From: Melaminivora alkalimesophila
Lineage (GTDB): Bacteria > Pseudomonadota > Gammaproteobacteria > Burkholderiales > Burkholderiaceae_C
Length of the DNA stretch: 6,339 nucleotides
Assembly (NCBI RefSeq): GCF_000282995.1
Contig: NZ_ALEE01000767.1
Coordinates: 1-6,339, forward strand
Reading direction: 5' to 3'
In this document: positions 1 through 6,049 of the stretch, piece after piece
Numbering within the stretch: the first letter of the stretch is position 1
Layout of the letters: every line of letters begins with the position of its first letter
Program-made: the position numbers and the translations under genes
The notes under the pieces: generated by a model
Databases searched by the model: none
Told to the model about the DNA's origin: nothing
The model's input: the letters and a program-made list of their open reading frames with translations, nothing else

Positions 1-1084
1 CGGCCGGAACCGCCACGCGCAGCAGGGCCGCCGCCAGCACCATCGCGTAGGCGAGCACCTCGGCGCGCGAGGCCACCAGCGGCCGGCCGGTATGGCCCCG
101 CGCGGTGCGCGTCACCATGCCGATGATCAGCCCGCCGATGACGCCCACGCCGAGCGCATGGACCGCCAGGGAAGGCGCCACGATCCCCAGCTGCGCCAGC
201 GCCAGCAGCGCCAGACCGATCGGCAGCCAGGCATAGGACAGGTGCAGGATCCACAGGATCGGGCGGCGCAGCGTGACCCAGGGCTTCCACAGCGCCAGGC
301 GCGCGCCGTTGAGCAGCGCCGCGGCGCCCGCCGCCACCCCCGTGGCCCATGCAGGTGCGCCACACACCCAGAGCACGAAGGCTGCCCCCGTCACCGCCAG
401 CAGCGACAGCTCGAAGCGGCGCGGGATGTTCAGCACCAGCCCGGGCGTCACGTTCTTCGTGAACAGCGGAACCACCCGCCCCGCGATCACGCACACGACC
501 ATGATCACCAGGCCCAGCTCGGCATGCAGCGCCGAAAGCGCCACTGCCCCGTCGAGTGCCCCCATCACCGACAGGTGGAAGGCGGCATTCGCCGCGGTCA
601 TCACCAGCAGGAGCCCGATCAGCGGCACATTGCGCTTGTTGCGCGCCGCCACCAGCACCCGCAGCAGGACCACGCCCACGGCCGGCAGCAACAGCACGTC
701 GAGCAGCGCGTAGACGGCATAGGGTGCGCCGAAGGCCGCCAGCCGGGCGGCAAGCCACAGCAGCACCAGCGCGCCCAGGGGCGCCCCGCGCGGCGTCGGC
801 AGCCCCGTCCAGGCCTTCACGGCCGTCAGCAGGAAGCCCACGATCACCGCGGCGGCGAAGCCGAACAGCATCTCGTGCGCGTGCCACAGCATCGGCGGAA
901 GGCTGGGCGCAAAGGGCACATGGCCGACAAACATGCCCATCCACAGCGGCAGTGACAGGCAAGCCAGCAGGGCCGCGCCGATGTAGAACGGCCGAAAGCC
1001 CAGGCGCAGCACCGGCCATCCGAGCAAAGCGGGCGCGGCCTGGGCCGGCGCCGGGCGGGAAGGACAAGGCAAGGGCTGGTTCAT
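1..1084 (-). CDS. nnrS: NnrS family membrane protein (haem/copper, nitric-oxide stress), 3' end truncated by window
   Basis: The reading frame opens at the ATG at 1084 and runs 361 codons off the left edge without a stop, so the C-terminus (roughly 35 residues, judging by usual family length) lies outside. NnrS proteins are polytopic inner-membrane proteins reported to bind haem and copper and to protect against nitric oxide, often near denitrification genes. Family signatures are clear: WHAHEMLFGF (residues 67-76), a GRVVPLFTKN block (202-211), and a HALGVG..GG..GM.TRT.RGHTGR block (309-334). Histidines 68, 70, 187, 281, 309 and 331 are candidate metal ligands. The segments between these blocks are long, hydrophobic and rich in Ala, Leu and Val, as expected for many membrane helices. 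The start ATG has only a poor ribosome-binding site, and no better in-frame start is evident. The gene is separated by 125 bp from the stop of the SMR gene upstream, and that gap holds FNR-like and NsrR-like sites, so it is probably transcribed on its own. Family assignment is firm; the exact biochemical role is not settled for the family. Confidence 0.93.
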   Translation of the reverse strand, partial: MNQPLPCPSRPAPAQAAPALLGWPVLRLGFRPFYIGAALLACLSLPLWMGMFVGHVPFAPSLPPMLWHAHEMLFGFAAAVIVGFLLTAVKAWTGLPTPRGAPLGALVLLWLAARLAAFGAPYAVYALLDVLLLPAVGVVLLRVLVAARNKRNVPLIGLLLVMTAANAAFHLSVMGALDGAVALSALHAELGLVIMVVCVIAGRVVPLFTKNVTPGLVLNIPRRFELSLLAVTGAAFVLWVCGAPAWATGVAAGAAALLNGARLALWKPWVTLRRPILWILHLSYAWLPIGLALLALAQLGIVAPSLAVHALGVGVIGGLIIGMVTRTARGHTGRPLVASRAEVLAYAMVLAAALLRVAVPA

Positions 1085-1128
1085 TGCTCGTGGCGCTGCC
1101 GCGAAGGCAGGCAGAAGTGAATCATCAA

Positions 1129-1151
1129 TACATTCATTCTATATGAATCTT
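1129..1151 (-). promoter_or_regulatory. Candidate NsrR operator upstream of nnrS
   Basis: Read on the minus strand, the left half AAGATTCATAT matches 9 of 11 bases of the NsrR half-site AAGATGYATTT. After a 1-base spacer, the right half GAATGAATGTA matches about 7 of 11 bases of the mirror half AAATRCATCTT. The core is itself symmetric (ATTC-ATATA-GAAT). NsrR is an Fe-S repressor that releases DNA on contact with nitric oxide, and nnrS is a known kind of NsrR target in Proteobacteria. The site overlaps the putative -10, the expected place for a repressor. The right half is degenerate, so this is a good candidate and not a certainty. Confidence 0.55.
1136..1141 (-). promoter_or_regulatory. Probable -10 element of nnrS
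   Basis: On the minus strand the hexamer TAGAAT matches the sigma-70 -10 consensus TATAAT at five of six positions. The sequence 17 bp upstream (TTCCTT) is a poor -35, which suits an activator-dependent promoter. A start near 1128-1129 would leave a leader of about 45 nt before the ATG at 1084. It would also place the centre of the FNR-like box at about -70 to -71, a distance compatible with class I activation. This is inferred from sequence only. Confidence 0.45.
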
Positions 1152-1157
1152 AAAGCC

Positions 1158-1172
1158 CAAGGAACCACCTTG
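1158..1172. repeat. Short perfect inverted repeat, CAAGG-N5-CCTTG
   Basis: A 5-bp perfect inverted repeat with a 5-base loop lies between the FNR-like box and the nnrS promoter. On the minus strand it is preceded by a GC-rich self-complementary run (about 1172-1190) and followed by GGGCTTTAA. It could be part of a weak terminator for the upstream rlmB-to-SMR unit or an additional operator. The stem is short and there is no proper T-run, so neither role is established. Confidence 0.3.
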
Positions 1173-1192
1173 CCGGGCCGCCGGCCGGCTTC

Positions 1193-1206
1193 TTGATCGA
1201 AATCAA
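1193..1206 (-). promoter_or_regulatory. FNR/Anr/Dnr-family binding box upstream of nnrS
   Basis: TTGATCGAAATCAA is an exact match to the TTGAT-N4-ATCAA consensus of the CRP/FNR family (FNR, Anr, and the NO-responsive Dnr/Nnr branch). It begins 3 bp beyond the stop codon of the SMR gene, and the only gene it can serve as an activator site is nnrS, whose start codon is about 115 bp away. Low-oxygen or NO-dependent activation fits the product. The box alone does not say which family member binds. Confidence 0.8.
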
Positions 1207-1209
1207 TTG

Positions 1210-1548
1210 TCAGTGGCTGGCGGTGCGCGACAGCAGCTGGATCACCAGCACCCCGGCAATGATCAACCCCATCCCGACCAGCGCCGGCAGGTCAAGGCGC
1301 TGGCCGTAGAGCAACCAGCCTGCGATGGCGATCAGGAAGATGCCCAGGCCCGACCAGATGGCGTACACCACCCCGGTGCTCATGTGGTTCATGACGCGCG
1401 CCAGGCAGAAGAACGCGATCCCGTAGCCTGCCAGTGCGAGCAGGCTGGGCGCCAGGCGGGTGAAGCCCTGCGACGCCTTGAGCGCCGTCGTCGCCACCAC
1501 TTCGGCAGCGATGGCGACGCCCAGCAGGAGCATTGGCGACGCCGGCAT
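1210..1548 (-). CDS. Small multidrug resistance (SMR) transporter, EmrE/Qac type
   Basis: A 112-residue protein from the ATG at 1548, close to the 110 residues of E. coli EmrE, and recognisably similar along its whole length. EmrE-type SMR proteins are dual-topology inner-membrane dimers that exchange lipophilic cations (quaternary ammonium compounds, dyes) for protons. The essential membrane glutamate is E16 (EmrE E14), and the substrate-pocket residues Y42, Y62 and W65 line up with EmrE Y40, Y60 and W63. The blocks GFTRL (28-32), YAIWSGLGI (62-70), GQRLDLPA (82-89) and the C-terminal LLSR (105-108) indicate the drug-exporting branch and not the guanidinium (Gdx) branch. EmrE P55 is replaced by S57. 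Four hydrophobic helices are evident. The ATG shares one base with the TGA of the preceding gene (TGATG), and a GTG at 1551 is an alternative start 3 bp upstream. It is last in the rlmB unit. Confidence 0.93.
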   Translation of the reverse strand: MPASPMLLLGVAIAAEVVATTALKASQGFTRLAPSLLALAGYGIAFFCLARVMNHMSTGVVYAIWSGLGIFLIAIAGWLLYGQRLDLPALVGMGLIIAGVLVIQLLSRTASH

Positions 1549-2393
1549 CACCCGCCCACGCAGACCAGCCGCTGCTCGCCCAGGCCGGTCGCGCCCAGAC
1601 GCATCACGTCGCCCGGGCGCAGGAAGCGCGGCTCGGGCCTCTGCCCCAGCCCGACGCCGGCCGGAGTGCCCGTGAGGACCACGTCGCCCGGCTCCAGGGT
1701 CATGAACCGGCTGATGTAGGAGAGCACGTCCGGCACCGGGAAGATGAAGTCACGGGTGTTGCCGTCCTGCATGCGCTCGCCGTTCACCTCCAGCCACAGG
1801 CCGAGGGCGTGCGGGTCGCCCAGCTCGTCCGGCGTGACCAGCCAGGGGCCGAGCGGCGCGAAGGTGTCGCAGCCCTTGCCCTTGTCCCACTGGCCGCCGC
1901 GCTCCATCTGGTAGCTGCGCTCGGACACGTCGTTGGCCAGCACGTAGCCCGCCACGTGGGCCAGCGCCTGCCCGGGCGGCACGGACTGCATGCGCGTGCC
2001 GATGACGATGCCCAGCTCCACCTCCCAGTCGGTCTTGACCGCGCCGGGGGGAATGCGCACCGCGTCGTGCGGGCCGCACAGGGCACTGGGCGCCTTCATG
2101 AACAGCACCGGCTCGGCGGGCGGCGACAGCCCGGCCTCGCGCGCGTGGTCGGCATAGTTGAGGCCGACGCACACGATCTTGCCCACCCCGGCCACCGGGC
2201 AGCCCAGCCGCGCCTGCCCGTCCACGGCTGGCAGGCGCCGCGCGTCGATGGCCGCCAGCGCCGCAAGCGTGCGCGGCGCCAGCTGGGCCGGGCCGATGTC
2301 CGGCACCAGCATGGACACGTCGCGCACCTGGCCATCGGGATCGACGATGCCGGCGCGCTCCGCGCCCGCGGGACCAAAGCGTACCAGCTTCAT
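1548..2393 (-). CDS. Fumarylacetoacetate hydrolase (FAH) family protein
   Basis: A 281-residue cytosolic enzyme of the FAH superfamily, which cleaves or decarboxylates 2-oxo acid type substrates using a divalent metal. The metal ligands are visible as E124 and E126 in the DWEVELG block and D155 in the NDVSER block. H83 in the GLNYADHA block corresponds to the catalytic histidine region, K120 and K173 are conserved lysines, and the C-terminal GTPAGVG loop is at 242-248. A shorter N-terminal domain precedes the catalytic domain. The overall form, including DTFAPLGPWLVT (176-187), is like proteins annotated as ureidoglycolate lyase, 2,4-diketo-3-deoxy-L-fuconate hydrolase or YisK-like oxaloacetate decarboxylase. 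The sequence does not let me choose among these, and the neighbours offer no pathway clue. The start is supported by a strong ribosome-binding site. The ATG overlaps the sirtuin stop as ATGA, and the stop overlaps the SMR start. Confidence 0.93.
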   Translation of the reverse strand: MKLVRFGPAGAERAGIVDPDGQVRDVSMLVPDIGPAQLAPRTLAALAAIDARRLPAVDGQARLGCPVAGVGKIVCVGLNYADHAREAGLSPPAEPVLFMKAPSALCGPHDAVRIPPGAVKTDWEVELGIVIGTRMQSVPPGQALAHVAGYVLANDVSERSYQMERGGQWDKGKGCDTFAPLGPWLVTPDELGDPHALGLWLEVNGERMQDGNTRDFIFPVPDVLSYISRFMTLEPGDVVLTGTPAGVGLGQRPEPRFLRPGDVMRLGATGLGEQRLVCVGG

Positions 2394-3184
2394 GGGTTGG
2401 CTCCTTCTTCACGGGAAACATCGAGCAGGCGCGGCAGCAGCCCCGCCGCCGTGCCACGCAGCACCACGTGCGCCACCCCGTCGAGTTCGGTCGGGGCCGG
2501 GTTGACGACCACCACGCGGGCGCCGGCCTGGCGTGCGAGGTGGGCCAGCCCGGCCGCCGGATAGACCGCGCCGGCGGTGCCCACCACGAGCATCAGCTCG
2601 CAGGCCCGCGCCGCCTGCTCGGCCGCCTCCAGCACCTCGCCCGGCAGCTGCTCGCCGAACCATACGACGCCCGGGCGCACCAGGTTGCCGCAGCCGCGAC
2701 AGCGCGGCGGGCTGCCCGGCTCGGCCGCCGCCAGGTCGCAGCATGTGCGCGGCGGCTCCAGCCAGCGGTCGAGCGACAGCTCGCCATGCAGGCACAGCGC
2801 TGCCGTGCTGCCCGCCTGGCGGTGCAGCCCGTCCACGTTCTGCGTGATCACCGTCATCCTCCCCGGCCATGCGCGCTCGAAGGCCGCCAGCGCCCGGTGG
2901 CCCGCGTTCGGCTCGACGCCCTCGAGCATCGCGCGCCGGTGCGCATACCAGTCCCAGACCCGCTGCGGCGCGGCGCGGAAACCCCGCTCGCTCGCCATTT
3001 CCTGCGGATCGAACTTCGCCCAGTGGCCGGTCTGGGCGTCCCGGAAGGTCGGCACGCCCGACTCCGCGCTCATGCCGGCGCCCGTCAGCACGGCGATGCG
3101 CGACGCTTCCCGCACCCAGTCGCGCACGCGCCGCTCCGCCTGCAGCGACGCGCTGCGCCCGGTCTCGGTCTCGGTCCCGTTCAT
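2390..3184 (-). CDS. Class III sirtuin, NAD-dependent protein deacylase (CobB/SIRT5-like)
   Basis: A 264-residue protein from the ATG at 3184, which overlaps the rlmB stop as ATGA. A GTG at 3223 would add 13 residues inside rlmB and is less likely. Sirtuins transfer acyl groups from protein lysines to the ADP-ribose of NAD. The NAD-binding motif [15 protein letters not shown] is at 35-49, TQNVDGLH at 114-121, the catalytic histidine is H133 in LHGEL, VVWFGE is at 173-178, and [10 protein letters not shown] is at 202-211. Y80 and R83 form the Y-x-x-R motif that, in SIRT5 and E. coli CobB, binds acidic acyl groups, so desuccinylase/demalonylase activity is likely besides deacetylation. The zinc module has a normal second pair (C162, C165), but the first pair is adjacent (C148, C149) instead of C-x-x-C. 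The codon for the usual serine in GTSG is alanine (GTAG). It lies between rlmB and the FAH gene in the overlapped unit. The symbol cobB would fit by homology, but orthology is not proven. Confidence 0.95.
   Translation of the reverse strand: MNGTETETGRSASLQAERRVRDWVREASRIAVLTGAGMSAESGVPTFRDAQTGHWAKFDPQEMASERGFRAAPQRVWDWYAHRRAMLEGVEPNAGHRALAAFERAWPGRMTVITQNVDGLHRQAGSTAALCLHGELSLDRWLEPPRTCCDLAAAEPGSPPRCRGCGNLVRPGVVWFGEQLPGEVLEAAEQAARACELMLVVGTAGAVYPAAGLAHLARQAGARVVVVNPAPTELDGVAHVVLRGTAAGLLPRLLDVSREEGANP
2401..2406 (-). promoter_or_regulatory. Strong ribosome-binding site of the FAH-family gene
   Basis: AAGGAG lies 7 bases before the ATG at 2393 and inside the last codons of the sirtuin gene. 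It is the clearest Shine-Dalgarno in the minus-strand unit. It fixes the start codon and suggests this gene is translated independently as well as by coupling. Confidence 0.8.
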
Positions 3185-3939
3185 GCCGTCGCCCCCCGCT
3201 GGCGCAGTGCCTCGTACAGGCACACGGCGCTGGCCACCGACACGTTCAGGCTCTCCACCGCCCCGCGCATCGGGATGCGCACCAGCTGGTCGCAGGACTT
3301 GCGCGTCAGTTGGCGCATGCCCGTCCCCTCGGCGCCCAGCACCAGCGCCACCGGCCCCTTCAGGTCGACGTCGTAGAGCGTCTGCTGCGCGTCATCGCTG
3401 GTGCCGATGACCCAGATGCCGCGCTCCTTGAGCTCCCCGAGCGTGCGAGCCAGGTTCGTGACCATGAAGTACGGCACGGTCTCGGCCGCTCCGCTGGCGA
3501 CCTTGGCGACGGTGGCGTTGATGCCGGCGGCGTGGTCCTTGGGGGCGATCACCGCCTGCGCTCCGGCGCCATCCGCCACCCGCAGGCAGGCGCCCAGGTT
3601 GTGCGGATCGGTGACGCCATCGAGCACCAGCAGCAGTGGCGGCGCCGCCCCCTCCTCGGCTTCCAGCGCATCGAGCCGCTCGTCGAGCGAGTGCGTCTGC
3701 GCCAGCGCCTGCACGCGCGCCGCCACGCCCTGGTGGCCGGCGCTGCCCGCGAGCCGCGCCAGGCGCACGCCGTCGGCCTCGATCAGCCGCACGCCCGCCT
3801 CGCGCGCGCGCTCCAGGAACTGGCGCATGCGCGCATCGCGCCGGGAAGCGTCGTGGTAGACCTCGATGATGGACTGGGGCGCGGTCTTCAGGCGCACGCC
3901 CACGGCGTGGAAGCCGAACAGGATCTTGGGGGAAGACAT
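3181..3939 (-). CDS. rlmB: 23S rRNA (guanosine-2251-2'-O)-methyltransferase
   Basis: A 252-residue SPOUT-class enzyme that uses S-adenosylmethionine to methylate the ribose of G2251 in the peptidyl-transferase P loop; E. coli RlmB is 243 residues. An L30-like RNA-binding N-terminal domain (about 1-80, beginning with the typical LFGFHAV) is joined by a short linker to the SpoU catalytic domain. Motif 1 is D107-G-V-x-D-P-H-N114-L-G-A-x-x-R120. Motif 2 is LGAEGTGM (201-208). Motif 3, with IPM (222-224) and ESLNVSVA (229-236), forms the trefoil-knot cofactor site. All key residues are present. It heads the overlapped unit rlmB-sirtuin-FAH-SMR. In many Proteobacteria rnr (RNase R) sits just upstream of rlmB; here the upstream neighbour is the divergent sstT, so that pairing is lost or lies elsewhere. 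There is no Shine-Dalgarno before the ATG, and a -10-like box ends 6 bases from it. Confidence 0.96.
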   Translation of the reverse strand: MSSPKILFGFHAVGVRLKTAPQSIIEVYHDASRRDARMRQFLERAREAGVRLIEADGVRLARLAGSAGHQGVAARVQALAQTHSLDERLDALEAEEGAAPPLLLVLDGVTDPHNLGACLRVADGAGAQAVIAPKDHAAGINATVAKVASGAAETVPYFMVTNLARTLGELKERGIWVIGTSDDAQQTLYDVDLKGPVALVLGAEGTGMRQLTRKSCDQLVRIPMRGAVESLNVSVASAVCLYEALRQRGATA

Positions 3940-3945
3940 GCGCGG

Positions 3946-3951
3946 ATTATC
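3946..3951 (-). promoter_or_regulatory. Putative -10 element of rlmB (leaderless transcript)
   Basis: GATAAT on the minus strand matches TATAAT at five of six positions and ends exactly 6 bases before the rlmB ATG. Transcription would therefore begin at or next to the A of the start codon. This agrees with the lack of a Shine-Dalgarno. No good -35 is visible at 16-18 bp. The element sits inside an 11-bp perfect palindrome, CGGAT-T-ATCCG (3943-3953), which may be coincidence or an operator. Confidence 0.4.
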
Positions 3952-3994
3952 CGGCCGGCGACCTCACTGCCGTCGCCGTCGCCACCCCGGCCGC

Positions 3995-4000
3995 TAAAAT
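3995..4000 (+). promoter_or_regulatory. Putative -10 element of sstT
   Basis: TAAAAT (five of six to TATAAT) is the only AT-rich hexamer in a very GC-rich divergent region. It is followed by CGCGCGTTTT, where a start near 4007 would fall, giving a leader of about 82 nt before the sstT ATG. The -35 position is weak. The leader is strikingly C-rich, with no purine-rich ribosome-binding site. Confidence 0.45.
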
Positions 4001-4088
4001 CGCGCGTTTTCCCCGGTTGACAGCCTCTTCACCCTCCGTACGTCCCGGCGGCCGCCGCGCCCGGCACCCCCCTCCCTCCCGCTCCACC

Positions 4089-5315
4089 ATGCTGCTCTCC
4101 CCCCTGCTGCGCTGGGCCCGGCGCACCAGCCTCGTCGCCCAGATCGCCATCGCGCTGGTGGCCGGCGTCCTGCTGGCCTTCCTCGCCCCCGGCGTCACGC
4201 CCTATGTCGCCTTCCTCGGCACGCTGTTCATCTCCGCCCTCAAGGCGGTCGCGCCGGTGCTGGTGCTGGTGCTGGTCATGGACGCCATCAGCCACCACAC
4301 GCCGGGCGAGGCCACCGGCATCCGGCCGATCCTGCTGCTCTATGCCATCGGCACCCTCTGCGCCGCGGTGGTCGGCGTGACAGCCAGCCTCTGGTGGCCC
4401 AGCACCCTGACGCTGCAGGCCGCCCCGCAGGCGGACATCGCCCCGCCCGGCGCGGTGAGCGAGGTGCTGCTGAACGTCGCGCGCAGCGTGGTGGACAACC
4501 CGGTGAACGCGCTGCTGCAGGCCAACTACATCGGCATCCTCACCTGGGCAGTCGCGCTCGGCCTGGCGCTGCGCCACGCTTCCGGCAGCACGCGCGCCGT
4601 GCTGCGCGACGGGGCGCAGGCCATCACGACCATCATCCAGGGCGTGATCCGCCTGGCGCCGCTGGGCATCCTGGGCCTGGTGGCCAGCACCTTCGCCGAA
4701 GCCGGCACGCAGGCGCTGTGGGGCTACGCCCACCTGCTCGCCGTGCTGGTCGGCTGCATGCTGTTCGTCGCGCTGGTGGTGAACCCGCTGATCGTCTTCG
4801 GTGCGATCCGCCGCAACCCCTATCCGCTGGTATTCACCTGCCTGCGCGAGAGCGGCGTGACGGCCTTCTTCACGCGCAGCTCGGCTGCCAACATCCCGAT
4901 CAACCTGGCACTGGCCCAGCGCCTGGGCCTCAAGGAGGAAACCTACGGCATCGCCATCCCGCTGGGCGCCACCATCAACATGGCAGGCGCGGCCATCACC
5001 ATCAGCGTGCTGACGCTGGCCGCGGCGCACACGCTGGGCATCCAGGTGGAGCCGCTGAGCGCGCTGCTGCTGTGCGTGGTCGCCTCGGTGTGCGCGAGTG
5101 GCGCCTCGGGGGTGGCGGGCGGCTCGCTGTTGCTCATCCCACTGGCCTGCAGCCTGTTCGGCATCGGCAACGACGTCGCCATGCAGGTGGTGGCGGTCGG
5201 CTTCGTGATCGGCATCGTGCAGGACTCCGCCGAGACCGCGCTGAACTCGTCGACCGACGTCCTGTTCACCGCCGCTGCCAGCATGGCGCAGGAGCGCCGG
5301 TCGGCAGCCGCCTGA
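4089..5315 (+). CDS. sstT: Serine/threonine:sodium symporter SstT
   Basis: A 408-residue inner-membrane carrier of the dicarboxylate/amino acid:cation symporter (DAACS) family; E. coli SstT is 414 residues and reads very similarly. It imports L-serine and L-threonine with Na+. Diagnostic parts are [22 protein letters not shown] (start 43), [18 protein letters not shown] (146-163), the serine-containing hairpin 1 TRSSAAN (262-268), the cation/substrate helix motif NMAGAAI (297-303), the hairpin 2 glycine/serine run [12 protein letters not shown] (336-347 region), and [14 protein letters not shown] (378-391). Hydrophobic helices span nearly the whole length. The ATG at 4089 is chosen because the protein then aligns with the E. 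coli N-terminus; the frame can be extended to a TTG at 4017, but the extra 24 residues are Pro/Arg-rich and unlike the family. No Shine-Dalgarno precedes the ATG. It is divergent from rlmB and convergent with the ABC ATPase gene, 22 bp apart, so it is probably monocistronic. Confidence 0.96.
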   Translation: MLLSPLLRWARRTSLVAQIAIALVAGVLLAFLAPGVTPYVAFLGTLFISALKAVAPVLVLVLVMDAISHHTPGEATGIRPILLLYAIGTLCAAVVGVTASLWWPSTLTLQAAPQADIAPPGAVSEVLLNVARSVVDNPVNALLQANYIGILTWAVALGLALRHASGSTRAVLRDGAQAITTIIQGVIRLAPLGILGLVASTFAEAGTQALWGYAHLLAVLVGCMLFVALVVNPLIVFGAIRRNPYPLVFTCLRESGVTAFFTRSSAANIPINLALAQRLGLKEETYGIAIPLGATINMAGAAITISVLTLAAAHTLGIQVEPLSALLLCVVASVCASGASGVAGGSLLLIPLACSLFGIGNDVAMQVVAVGFVIGIVQDSAETALNSSTDVLFTAAASMAQERRSAAA

Positions 5316-5337
5316 AGCCACGGCCGGCGGGCTGCGC

Positions 5338-6039
5338 TCACGCCATGGCCGCGATGCGGCCGGCCTCGATGGTGATGCGCCGCCCGCAGCGCGCGGCGAT
5401 CGCCGGATCGTGCGTGACCAGCACCAGGGTCGTTCCCTGCTCACGGTTCAGGGCAAACATCAGGTCCATCACGGCTGCGCCGGTGGCGTGGTCCAGGCTG
5501 CCGGTGGGCTCGTCCGCCAGCAGCACCGCCGGCTGCACCACGAAGGCGCGCGCCAGCGCGACGCGCTGCTGCTCGCCGCCGGACAGCAGCTTCGGATAGT
5601 GCGACAGGCGCCCGGCCAGGCCGACGCGCCCGAGCATGTCGGTGGCGCGCCCGCGCGCATCGCGCAGTCCGGCCAACTCCAGTGGCAGCATCACGTTCTC
5701 CAGCGCCGTGAGGCTGGGCAGGAGCTGGAAGCTCTGGAAGACGAAACCCACGCGGCGAGCACGCAGCGCGGCGCGTGCGTCCTCGTCGAGCGCAAAGAGA
5801 TCCTCGCCCGCGAGCCGCACCGTGCCGCGCGTGGGCATATCGAGCCCGGCGATCAGCGACAGCAGCGTGCTCTTGCCCGAGCCCGAGGCGCCGACGATGG
5901 CCAGCGTCTCGCGCGCCGCCAGCGTGAAATGGATGTCCTGCAGAATGTCGAGGGTTCCCCCCGAATCGGTGACGGACTTGTACAGGTGCTCCACCGCGAT
6001 GATGGGGGTTGCTGGCACGGTGGCGGAAGGCGTCGGCAT
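5338..6039 (-). CDS. ybbA: ABC transporter ATP-binding protein, YbbA-like (LolD/MacB-type)
   Basis: A 233-residue stand-alone ABC ATPase of the LolD/MacB/FtsE-like group. Walker A is GASGSGKST (50-58), the Q-loop is FQSFQLLPS (101-109), the signature LSGGEQQRVALARA is at 152-165, Walker B AVLLADEPTGSLD is at 171-183 with catalytic E177, and the switch histidine is H210 in VTHD. All functional residues are intact. ATPases of this type work with FtsX/MacB-like permeases in export or lipid/lipoprotein handling. The divergent tesA neighbour, as in E. coli, points to YbbA; there ybbA is followed by a permease gene (ybbP). Here the gene is followed after 22 bp by the end of the convergent sstT, so no permease is adjacent. 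The start ATG at 6039 has only a weak ribosome-binding site. LolD is an alternative name by motifs alone, but the context favours YbbA. Confidence 0.9.
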   Translation of the reverse strand: MPTPSATVPATPIIAVEHLYKSVTDSGGTLDILQDIHFTLAARETLAIVGASGSGKSTLLSLIAGLDMPTRGTVRLAGEDLFALDEDARAALRARRVGFVFQSFQLLPSLTALENVMLPLELAGLRDARGRATDMLGRVGLAGRLSHYPKLLSGGEQQRVALARAFVVQPAVLLADEPTGSLDHATGAAVMDLMFALNREQGTTLVLVTHDPAIAARCGRRITIEAGRIAAMA

Positions 6040-6041
6040 GC

Positions 6042-6049
6042 AGGGAGGA
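6042..6049 (+). promoter_or_regulatory. Ribosome-binding site of tesA
   Basis: AGGGAGGA lies 5 bases before a GTG codon at 6055. It is the best Shine-Dalgarno on the plus strand here and decides the GTG start. It occupies most of the 15-bp gap between the two divergent start codons. Confidence 0.8.

Noticed and set aside
92..955. Plus-strand frame opposite nnrS (287 codons)
   Set aside because: Antisense of a gene with clear NnrS signatures; the translation is Gln/Arg/His-rich and resembles no protein family.
1533..2564. Long plus-strand frame opposite the FAH-family gene (343 codons)
   Set aside because: Antisense shadow with His/Arg/Gln-rich low-complexity composition; the minus-strand FAH gene has intact family motifs and a ribosome-binding site.
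3185..3223. N-terminal extension of the sirtuin from a GTG at 3223
   Set aside because: It would overlap rlmB by 43 bases, the added residues match nothing in sirtuins, and the ATG at 3184 gives the ATGA overlap seen at the next junction.
2869..4020. Long plus-strand frame opposite the sirtuin and rlmB (383 codons)
   Set aside because: It crosses two well-supported minus-strand genes and has Arg/Pro/Ala-rich composition and no motif.
4017..4088. Upstream TTG start for sstT
   Set aside because: The added 24 residues are Pro/Arg/Ser-rich and absent from SstT proteins, and there is no ribosome-binding site; the ATG at 4089 restores a normal N-terminus.
5316..5337. Possible bidirectional terminator between sstT and the ABC ATPase gene
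   Set aside because: Only a 4-bp AGCC/GGCT pairing is visible in this 22-bp gap, with no T-run on either strand, so it is too weak to call.
4029..5444. Long open frame on the minus strand (471 codons) covering all of sstT
   Set aside because: It is the antisense shadow of a high-GC gene: its translation is rich in Gln, His, Arg and Gly, has no recognisable domain, and also runs into the ABC ATPase gene. sstT explains the region fully.
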